Shown here: piece after piece, positions 32,502 to 40,800 of the stretch | Layout: every line of letters begins with the position of its first letter | How positions within the stretch are numbered: the first letter of the stretch is position 1 | Origin: Oscillatoriaceae cyanobacterium M33_DOE_052 | Lineage (GTDB): Bacteria > Cyanobacteriota > Cyanobacteriia > Cyanobacteriales > Laspinemataceae | Length of the DNA stretch: 43,547 nucleotides | Direction of reading: 5' to 3' | NCBI GenBank assembly: GCA_015296065.1 | Contig: DVDU01000028.1 | Span: 1-43,547 of the forward strand | The notes under the pieces: generated by a model | The model's database searches: none | The model's input: only the letters and a program-made list of their open reading frames with translations | Told to the model about the DNA's origin: nothing | Program-made: the position numbers and the translations under genes

Positions 32502-32879
32502 TTATTTCCCCGTCTCCTCGGACTGGGGTAGAGGACAAATATTCGTGACCCCGGAGGGGACCCCGCTGGGAACGGGCAATTTTGCCCCGCTGCTGCATTC
32601 CAGAATCACCTGGCTCCCGGCATCGGGCCAAATCAAATCCCCAACATATAATGTGGTGCCCACAGGGGCGGCATAATATTGGCTGGAGTTGCTGGGTTTA
32701 ACCCAGACGGTTCCAGAGGCGCTGGCGATCGCGCCCACAGTGGTGGCGGTTGTGGCAGTTTGGGCAGCCGCCGTGGATAAACTTGCCATTACCAACCCTG
32801 CCACGGCAACGATCAGCATTGCCCCCCCCGAATGGTCCCTGAAAATTGCCCACCCCATCAGCCTAATTTTGGTTGACAT
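32502..32879 (-). CDS. Small exported FecR-like protein
   Basis: This protein of about 125 residues has an N-terminal hydrophobic signal (MLIVAVAGLVMASLSTAAAQ). It then has one FecR-like beta domain: GAIASASGTVWVKPSNSSQY, YAAPVGTTLYVGDLIWPDAG, SQVILECSSGAKLPVPSG, NICPLP. The same domain, with matching motifs in the same order, forms the N-terminal part of the protein at 36509-37570 (GQVSIKRVGWSSYQPAAVG, GDLILPAAGSQVTLQCTNG, PVPSGTASGVANICPPP), so the two are paralogues. Start choice is uncertain; ATGs at 32912 and 32879 both have poor ribosome-binding sites. It is divergent from the NB-ARC gene and may be regulated together with it. Confidence 0.75.
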   Translation of the reverse strand: MSTKIRLMGWAIFRDHSGGAMLIVAVAGLVMASLSTAAAQTATTATTVGAIASASGTVWVKPSNSSQYYAAPVGTTLYVGDLIWPDAGSQVILECSSGAKLPVPSGVPSGVTNICPLPQSEETGK

Positions 32880-33177
32880 CTCCCACATTCCCCAGCAGTG
32901 AATAGCGGTCAACCTGATATCGGGCGGAAATTGGGCTTTTTTTGCCCAGGGGGAGATTTTGGCAACAAAAATTTACACTAACGGACGCAATACTTACTAA
33001 CTCATATGACCAAGAAGAAAATTATCCTGCTATACTCCATCCATATTTCTGGCGAAAAACTAGGATTTATCAGGGTTTTTGGCCGCCACGACTCAGAAAA
33101 GCATGAGGATGAAAAAAAACTTGCGCTTCCTTCACGGGTATGATAAAGTAAAAGGAACTTAAGGGGAGGAAAAAGGC

Positions 33178-34782
33178 GTGATTCAGGAGGACCTGTTAAA
33201 AACACTGGCTGACGAGAAGCAAGTTTCAGATGGAGAGTTCCAGGTGTTGTCCCTAGCCATGAAGGGAGAATCGACACCGACGATCGCCGCCAAAGTCGAG
33301 ATTAGCGAAGACTTAGTCCGCAAGCGCCTGAGCGATATCTACAAAAAATTTGACATCCCTGGGCGCGGTCCGGTGAAGCTGGCGAAACTACAGCAGCATC
33401 TATTGGCTTTGTCTCGCGGGCAGCTACCCGATAGCAGCAGCTTGGACATAGAAGGAGAACCCCGCCGGGACTGGGGGGAAGCTCCGGATGTGTCAATTTT
33501 TTACGGTCGCAGCGAACAGCTAGACACCCTAGCCGGGTGGGTACTAAACGATCACTGTCGTTTAGTTGCCATTTGCGGTATGGGAGGAATTGGCAAAACC
33601 ACCTTAGCCATCAAACTCGCCAAACAAATTCAAGACCAATTTGATGGCGTGATTTGGCGCAGTCTGCGGGACGCTCCGCCAGCCAGGGAATTGCTCGCCG
33701 ATTTAATTAAATTTTTCGCTCCCGGCGTCAGCCCACCTTATGAAACTGACGATCGGATATCGCGACTGATGGACGCCTTGAAAGCCAAACGCTGTCTCAT
33801 TGTCCTAGACAGCGCCCAAGCGATTCTCAAAAGTGGCGACCTGGCGGGGCATTATAGCGACAGCTATCAAGATTATGGTAATTTCATCAAACGAGTGGCC
33901 ACGGAATCCCACCAAAGCTGCTTGGTGATTACCAGTCTCGAGCAAATCGACGATATTGCCTTGCTGCAAGGCGAAACCATGCCCGTGCGGGTGATGGAGC
34001 TAAGGGAATTAGACGAGGAACAAGCCTGGGAAATTTTCCGCGCTAAAGGCTTATCGGAACCGGAGCAATGGGTAGAGTTGACGAACCTCTACCGAGGCAA
34101 TCCTTTGGCCTTAAAGATTGTCGCGACCACGATAAAAGAGCTGTTTGGCGGCAATGTGTCCGAGTTCCTCAAGCAAAAAACCTTTGTTTTTGGCAACATT
34201 CGGGATTTGCTGGAGTTCCAGTTTGAGCGCTTGTACAAGTTTGAGAAAGAAATTCTCTACTGGCTGGCGATCGAGCGGCAACCGGTGACATTTTTCACCC
34301 TGCAAGAAGACATCGAACTATCGGAACATCAGGACGAACTCTTAGAGGCTTTAGAATCTCTGGGACGGCGTAACCTCATTGAAAAGATGACTGAGACCGG
34401 GAGCGCTCGGTTTAGTCTGCAACCGATGGTCCTGGAATATGTGACCAATCAACTGGTGGTCCAAGCTGGCAACGAAATTATGGAGGCAGTGAAAACCCAA
34501 GACGCCGAAAAATTGCACTTGTTAAGAAGTCATAACCTGGTGAAAGGGGCTCTGGGGGTTTCTGGCAGCGGTTCTCCCCTAGAAAACCCAATTTTACAAC
34601 CAATAAACGATCGGCTGTGTAAGGCGTTCCGCAGTCAAAAGAAAGTAGAAGAGCGGTATAATAGGCTGTTAAGCTGGTTGGGCGATCGGTCTCTGTTTGA
34701 AATCGGCTATGCCGCTGACAACATCCAATCCCTCATCGAAGCCTTACCCCCGGATCCCGCTGGCAATTCCCTCGCCAGTTAA
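33178..34782 (+). CDS. NB-ARC (STAND) ATPase with N-terminal helix-turn-helix-like domain
   Basis: This 534-residue protein starts at a GTG with AAGGGGAGGA upstream. Residues 1-80 form a LuxR-like helical domain (GEFQVLSLAMKGESTPTIAA, LVRKRLSDIYKKFDIPGRGP) of the kind found at the N-terminus of cyanobacterial vWA-MoxR-associated proteins. The NB-ARC domain follows: the P-loop ICGMGGIGKTTLAIKLAKQ (Lys140), a Walker B-like strand CLIVLDSA, a sensor-like LVITSLEQ, and GNPLAL. A winged-helix region follows (SARFSLQPMVLEYV). The protein ends without the WD40 or TPR sensor repeats usually present, so sensing may be done by a partner, for example the TPR-containing kinase 27 bases downstream. It is probably a cytosolic signal-dependent switch. 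Confidence 0.88.
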   Translation: MIQEDLLKTLADEKQVSDGEFQVLSLAMKGESTPTIAAKVEISEDLVRKRLSDIYKKFDIPGRGPVKLAKLQQHLLALSRGQLPDSSSLDIEGEPRRDWGEAPDVSIFYGRSEQLDTLAGWVLNDHCRLVAICGMGGIGKTTLAIKLAKQIQDQFDGVIWRSLRDAPPARELLADLIKFFAPGVSPPYETDDRISRLMDALKAKRCLIVLDSAQAILKSGDLAGHYSDSYQDYGNFIKRVATESHQSCLVITSLEQIDDIALLQGETMPVRVMELRELDEEQAWEIFRAKGLSEPEQWVELTNLYRGNPLALKIVATTIKELFGGNVSEFLKQKTFVFGNIRDLLEFQFERLYKFEKEILYWLAIERQPVTFFTLQEDIELSEHQDELLEALESLGRRNLIEKMTETGSARFSLQPMVLEYVTNQLVVQAGNEIMEAVKTQDAEKLHLLRSHNLVKGALGVSGSGSPLENPILQPINDRLCKAFRSQKKVEERYNRLLSWLGDRSLFEIGYAADNIQSLIEALPPDPAGNSLAS

Positions 34783-34809
34783 AACTCAATTAAACTATGG
34801 GGCTCAGCC

Positions 34810-36555
34810 ATGACTGCTGCTAATCAACCCCCCGAAATCGGTTGCTACTGCATTAACCCCCGCTGTGTCAACCGCCTTAACCCCGACGATAGCTCTCGTT
34901 GTCTCAGTTGTGGGATGCCACTGCTGATCAACGATCGCTATCGCCTCGCCAAACCCCTGCGGCAATTGGACGAAGAATACACCACCGATGTCTTTGAGGT
35001 GGAAGACTGGGACATCAATCCTGACCAAGAGAACTGGCCCAAAGTGCTGAAAGTTCTCAAAATTCAGGAAACCGGCGCCCAAATCCTCTTTGAGCGAGAA
35101 TCCACCATATTAATGCGGTTGCGTCATCCCAATTTGCCCCGGGTCGAACCCGATGGCTTCTTCACCGTTGCTTTAGAGCCACCCAAAAAATTGCCCTGTC
35201 TGGTAATGGAGCAGATTGAGGGGATTAACTTAAGAGCATGGCTCAGGGAAAATGGGGAGATTACCGAAGCGATCGCCCTTGATTGGTTGCGCCAAATCAC
35301 CCAACTGCTGATTTACGTACATGAAGAAGGATTGCTGCATCGGGATATCAAACCCAGCAACATTATCCTGAAAGCCAACGGAGAATTAGCATTAATTGAC
35401 TTTGGCAACGTGGGGTTTATTAATCGCGCTGTCACCCCGGTGGGTTCCTATGGATACACCGCCCCAGAACAGCGCAGCGGGGGGGCTGTCCCCCAATCGG
35501 ATATTTTTGGTCTTGGCTGCACGATCGTCCATTTGCTCACCGGCGAATATCCCGACGATTTACCCAAACATCGGCGCACCAATAAACTGCTATGGCGCGA
35601 TCGGGTACAGGGAATTTCCCAGCAATTGGCCGATTTACTCGACCAAATGATATCCCCTCTACCCCAGCAGCGCCCAGCCAATCCCCACGTGCTGTTAGAG
35701 CGGCTACAACATCTTTATGATGCTCCCGCCGAACCAACAGCGGAAAATACCTCAAATCCTGACAGCTCTGGGGAGTCTGGTAGCCAGAACCTGCGCCTAA
35801 AAATCATTTTTTCATGGCCGTTTTCCCCAGAACAAATGCGGCAAGCGGCCACCATATTCTTACTCTGGTGTATTGCCTTGCAGCTAGTCCTGCAACCCAT
35901 AGCCGAGTTTTGCAACCGGTTAGGAGAAGCCGCTATAACCACCACACCAGCCAAAGCCGAATTTTGGTATAAAACCGCCATTTGGGTCAAACCGAATTAC
36001 CCTAAACCTTATCATAATCTGGGATTACTTTATGAAGACCCGCGTTTTTTCAACCAAAAGCTGGCCACAGAGAATTACCACAAAGCCGCGAAAAAAGGCT
36101 TCACACCAGCAGTGAATAATTTAGCGCGGTTGGAAATTTTAGCGATAAATCCCGATGCGGCGGTACATCTGATATTACCCCAACTGCACAAAGAAAATCT
36201 CAGCGATGGGGTGAAATATTCCCTCCACAAAAACTTGGGATGGGCAAGAGCTATCCAAAAACGCTATGCGGACGCCGAAGCAAATTTGCAGATGGCTATT
36301 GACCTCAACCCAAAAAGAGCATCCGCTTACTGCTTATTAGCACAAGTGTTTGAAGACCAAGGCAATATCAACCCAGCTTTAACCCAGTGGGAGAACTGTC
36401 TGCGTTATGCTCAGTCCACCACCACTCCCGAAGAAGATGGGTGGATTGAGATGGCTCGGCAACGGTTGGTAAATTATGAAGTTCTCCTCATGCAACAGAG
36501 GCAATCAGATGTGCAGCCAAACCCTAAACAAAAGCCTGTATTTCAACCGCTTTAG
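34810..36555 (+). CDS. Membrane Ser/Thr kinase with N-terminal zinc ribbon and C-terminal TPR-like repeats
   Basis: The 581-residue protein opens with a cysteine cluster (Cys14-x4-Cys19...Cys31-x2-Cys34), typical of cyanobacterial kinases. The kinase domain covers about 40-310: catalytic loop LLHRDIKPSNII (177-186), LIDFGN at 195-200, and SYGYTAPEQ. The glycine-rich loop is not recognisable (LAKPLRQLDEEYTTDVFEVE), so nucleotide binding may be unusual. A membrane helix (TIFLLWCIALQLVLQPIA, about 345-362) precedes TPR-like repeats (AEFWYKTAIWVKPNYPKPYHN, ADAEANLQMAIDLNPKRASA), which would lie outside the cytosol. It lies 27 bases after the NB-ARC gene and its 3' end overlaps the FecR-TPR gene. 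Confidence 0.9.
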   Translation: MTAANQPPEIGCYCINPRCVNRLNPDDSSRCLSCGMPLLINDRYRLAKPLRQLDEEYTTDVFEVEDWDINPDQENWPKVLKVLKIQETGAQILFERESTILMRLRHPNLPRVEPDGFFTVALEPPKKLPCLVMEQIEGINLRAWLRENGEITEAIALDWLRQITQLLIYVHEEGLLHRDIKPSNIILKANGELALIDFGNVGFINRAVTPVGSYGYTAPEQRSGGAVPQSDIFGLGCTIVHLLTGEYPDDLPKHRRTNKLLWRDRVQGISQQLADLLDQMISPLPQQRPANPHVLLERLQHLYDAPAEPTAENTSNPDSSGESGSQNLRLKIIFSWPFSPEQMRQAATIFLLWCIALQLVLQPIAEFCNRLGEAAITTTPAKAEFWYKTAIWVKPNYPKPYHNLGLLYEDPRFFNQKLATENYHKAAKKGFTPAVNNLARLEILAINPDAAVHLILPQLHKENLSDGVKYSLHKNLGWARAIQKRYADAEANLQMAIDLNPKRASAYCLLAQVFEDQGNINPALTQWENCLRYAQSTTTPEEDGWIEMARQRLVNYEVLLMQQRQSDVQPNPKQKPVFQPL

Positions 36556-37570
36556 TTTCCTCGGACTCACCACCTCCATTATGGTGAGTTGCGTCCTCAC
36601 CGCCGCACCCGCCACCGCCGCTTCCCTGGGAAAAATCCTCACTGCCACCGGACAAGTATCCATCAAACGAGTAGGCTGGAGCAGCTACCAACCCGCCGCC
36701 GTAGGTACTAGCCTCGATAACGGTGATTTGATTTTGCCCGCAGCGGGGAGCCAAGTCACCCTGCAATGCACCAACGGCACCAGGCAGCCTGTACCCAGTG
36801 GTACTGCGTCAGGGGTAGCAAATATCTGTCCGCCGCCTAGTTCTGGGAATAGCGATGGCACTCGGGGTGATGCGATCGCTGGAATCGATACCAACATTCC
36901 CTATCTCATCAGTCCCCGCCGCACCCACCTACTTTCCCCCACCCCAACCATCCGCTGGAACGCCGTAACCGGAGCCAACAGCTATCGCCTGCGCGTGCGG
37001 GGAGCCGGAGTCGATTGGAAAACAGAAGTCCCCACAAATGAGGTAGTTTATAGTGGAGAAACCCCCTTACAACCCGGACAATATTACTTAATTACCATCA
37101 TCACCGACACCGGCGCCAATTCCAACGATGACCCCGGAATGCAGCTCGGATTTACCATCCTTGATGACAGTCAAAAAGCCACCCTCCAAGCCGAGCTGAC
37201 CGAACTAAGTCAGCAACAACTAGGCCAACCCGCCCAGACTATAGCCCAAGCCGAATTATACCGGAAATATCAGTTAAACGCCCAAGCCATTGAGACCCTA
37301 GAAGCCGCCATCAACTCCAATCAAGCCACAGAAACAATTTACTTTAACCTAGCAGCTCTCTATGAAGAAATACAACTCACCCAGTCAGCCATAAACAACT
37401 ATCTCCTAGCCTTCCAAATCGCCAGCGAAAGCGCAGATATAATCACCAAAACCGAAGCAGCGGAAAAATTGGCAAAAATTTATTCAGCCCTCAAAGACAC
37501 CGCCCAATTCCAGCGATTTCGCCAAGAGGCAATTCAAGGTTATGAAATATTAAACGCTTCACCCAAATGA
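36509..37570 (+). CDS. Exported FecR-like/TPR protein
   Basis: The protein has 353 residues from the ATG at 36509, which has AGAGG 8 bases upstream and lies inside the kinase gene (47-base overlap). A signal peptide (TTSIMVSCVLTAAPATAA) is followed by a FecR-like domain (about 38-105: GKILTATGQVSIKRVGWSSY, GDLILPAAGSQVTLQC). An Ig/fibronectin-like segment comes next (RTHLLSPTPTIRWNAVTGAN, SYRLRVRG), then TPR-like helices (QTIAQAELYRKYQLNAQAIE, TIYFNLAALYEEIQLTQSAI). Such proteins occur beside kinases and haemagglutinin-CHAT genes in cyanobacteria. It may bridge the periplasmic face of the kinase and exported proteins; this role is inferred. Confidence 0.83.
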   Translation: MCSQTLNKSLYFNRFSFLGLTTSIMVSCVLTAAPATAASLGKILTATGQVSIKRVGWSSYQPAAVGTSLDNGDLILPAAGSQVTLQCTNGTRQPVPSGTASGVANICPPPSSGNSDGTRGDAIAGIDTNIPYLISPRRTHLLSPTPTIRWNAVTGANSYRLRVRGAGVDWKTEVPTNEVVYSGETPLQPGQYYLITIITDTGANSNDDPGMQLGFTILDDSQKATLQAELTELSQQQLGQPAQTIAQAELYRKYQLNAQAIETLEAAINSNQATETIYFNLAALYEEIQLTQSAINNYLLAFQIASESADIITKTEAAEKLAKIYSALKDTAQFQRFRQEAIQGYEILNASPK

Positions 37571-37605
37571 AGCCACAAAAATTACAGTTACAGTTGTAGA
37601 ATAAA

Positions 37606-37642
37606 CATCACATATTTTTCACACAAATAAAAATATGTGATG
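37606..37642. terminator. AT-rich hairpin after the kinase/FecR operon
   Basis: CATCACATATTTTT (37606-37619) pairs perfectly with 37629-37642 across a 9-base loop. It lies 36 bases after the FecR-TPR stop, a normal place for a transcript end. The stem is AT-rich and no U-tract follows, so a processing or stability hairpin is also possible. Confidence 0.5.
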
Positions 37643-37736
37643 CCCACCCTACATGAATCCCTGGGTTTCACGATAAATCTCAATAACGCCGTAACCAGAA
37701 AAACCCAAATCTCCCGTGGTGCCTCATATAAGGTAA

Positions 37737-37804
37737 GGGCGAAGCATTCCGGTAATAAATCCTCTGGTTTTCACCAATAACGTATCCGCCGGAATGCTTC
37801 GCCC
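37737..37804. repeat. Inverted repeat with perfect 16-bp arms (GGGCGAAGCATTC family)
   Basis: GGGCGAAGCATTCCGG (37737-37752) pairs with 37789-37804 across a 36-base loop. It is related to 27366-27430. It lies in the 288-base gap before the haemagglutinin-CHAT gene, 54 bases from its start, so it may be part of the leader. Confidence 0.9.
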
Positions 37805-37858
37805 CTACCACCAATGACGAAGGACAAATGACTAAATACACATGAAGGAAACATAACA

Positions 37859-40800
37859 ATGAAACCATCAGGATTGCATCTAGCTTTGTACCTACTACCA
37901 TTAGGAATCGGATTAGCTGGGACACCCGTACAGGCCCAAATCACCCCAGAAACCGGCAACCCCACCAGCACCACCATTAATATTAACGGCTCCATCATCG
38001 ATATTAAAAACGGTAAAACAGCGGGGTCGAACCTATTTCACAGTTTTGACCAATTTAATCTCGATTCTGGCGAAACTGCCAATTTCCAGACAAACTCCAG
38101 TATTCAAAACATCCTCGGTCGCGTAGTTGGCGGCGATGCCTCACTGATTAATGGGTTAATTCAGGTGACGGGAGGCAATGCCAATTTGTTTCTAATGAAT
38201 CCAGCGGGGATTATTTTTGGTGCCAACGCCCAATTAAACGTCATGGGTTCATTTACCGCAACTACTGCTAATGGTATTGGTTTAGGCAGCAACTGGTTTA
38301 ACGCCATTGGCAATAACAACTACGCCAGTTTAACCGGAACCCCGAATCAATTTGCCTTCCCCATGTCCCAACCAGGGACAATTATCAATTCTGGTAATTT
38401 ATCCGTATTGGAAGGCAAGAATTTAAACCTATTCGGAGGCACAGTCATCAGTACCGGCCCCTTAACTGCACCAGGCGGCCAGATTAATATCGCATCAGTC
38501 GCGGGAGGAAATGTCCTGCGCCTTAGTCAAGATGGTATGTTGTTGAGTTTGGACATCATCCCCAGCAGTGCAGCGGGAAGTCTGCCTAACAATTTGACAT
38601 TTTCTCCTCTAGATTTACCAGCATTGCTCACGGGGGGTGCTGCATCTAATGCCACGGGAGTGCAAAAAAATGCCGATGGTAGCGTTTCCCTTATCGGTTC
38701 TGGGTACAAAATAGAAAACGGCGATTTAGTCGCCACCAATGCCACCACCACATCTGGTATTGCTCCTGGTGGTGGTATCCGTCTTTTGTCTAACGGTTCT
38801 CTAAACGGTGGCTCCCTTGAGGCTTTAGGTAGTAATGTCACCTTGGAAGCGAAAGGGGATATCACTCTTGGCAGTATCAATACGTTTGGTTCGCCGGGGG
38901 GAGATATCACTATTACCAGCATTGAGGGGAAAATTGATATCACCGATCTCCTCAATTCTTATTCCAATACTGATGATGCCGGTAATATCACCATCGACGC
39001 CAATGGCGATATTACCGCCACAGGAGCAATCACTGGCTATAGCGCGAATGGAAATGCCACCAACATCACCATTAGCAGCAGTAATGGCAGCGTCACAACT
39101 GAAAATGTGGCAGCTATGACAGATTATGGTCATGGCGGCAATATAGAAATCCGAGCCTTCAATGATATTACCACCGGTCAGGTACAAGCTAGTGTAGGGC
39201 AGCAAGGGGATGCAGGCAGTATTATTTTAGACGCCGGAGGCAATATCGCCACTGATAAAGTTCGTGCTTTTAGCAAGAACGGAAATGGTGGCACAATTGA
39301 TATCACTGCTGGGGGGGATTTTGGTACGATTCCTGCATTTGCTGGCGGTACTCATCTGGCCGTTAATACCAATTACGGCGGCGATGCAGGCTCGATTACA
39401 GTTAATGCTGGTGGCAATATCAATGCTGGGGGGATAGATGCAAATGCGCCGAATGGCAATGGTGGCTCTATTTCCCTCACGAGCGGGGGTAATTTGACCG
39501 GTGGCGCGATGACTACTGGCTCTATGTTCGGCGATGGCGGTCCTATCTACCTCAAAGCGGCTGAGAATATTAATATCGGAGAAACTATAACTGGCACTTG
39601 GGTAGGAAATGCAGGCACTATCACCATAGAAGTTGGCGGCAGTATTACCATTACCAGCGGTGCGGTTTACGATTTTTTCCAAAACAATTGCGGCACCAGT
39701 GCATCGGGAACTGTGGAGTGTAATGCTGATGGCTCGGTGACGCTAACTCCTTCAGAAACTCTGTCTTTACCGGGTCAGGGTTTGCTGGCTGGACCGGTGA
39801 AAATTATTCCGATCGCCCCATCTGGCTCCAGTGGGACAACCACCACACCAGACACCGACACCAGTGGGACAACTACCACACCAGACACGGACACCAGTGG
39901 GACATCTGGCAACAGCAGTCAAACTAGCGACAGTGGAACTAGCGCTCCCAATAATGGCGGTTCGGAAATTCAAATGGAAGTGAAGACCACGGACGGGCGA
40001 GAGGAATCTGTCACCAATCCCACTTCGGTATCATCAACTGTGAAAGGAACTGCCGGAGAACAGACAATTAATGCCACAGATGATGTTAACACTGGGAGTA
40101 TCGACGCCCGATCGGCCCTAGAGGGCAACGGCAACAATATTTCAGTCACCAGCAGCGAAGGCGGCGTTACAACGAAAGATGTGAATAGTTCCGCTCAGCA
40201 GGGAAATGCCGGAAATATTGGTGTATCCGGTAACAATAATGTCACCGTGGGCAATGCCAATGCCTCTACCAACTACAGTCCCCCACCAGCGGCAACCACT
40301 CCGGCACCAGCCACGAATAATTCCCCCGCTCTTCCCCCAACCGCACTGGGAACCAGCGGCAGCATCACTATTACCAGCAATACCGGCAATGTCAACACGG
40401 GGGTTATTGATACCACAGCCAACGTGGGTACAGGTGGACCCGTAAACTTACAAGGTGCTGGAAACGTTACCGCCGGGGATATTAACACCAACGTCAATTC
40501 TGGAAATGGAGGTGATGTTACTGCTACCAGTACCGGAGGCAGCATTACCGCCGGTGATATCAACACCTACTCTGACAGCAATGGTTCTGGTGGTGGCGTT
40601 ACCGCCACAGCACTTCAAAATGTCAATCTAGGAAATATTACTGCTTCTGCTGGACCAGCCACCCCCGCTATCACATCACCAGTAATTGCAACCACTTCCC
40701 CATCACCAGTAACTGCTACCCCCACCCCATTGCCAGTAACTGCTCCCGCCAACATATCACCAGTAACTGCTGCTCCTGTGGTGAATAACGCCACTCCCAC

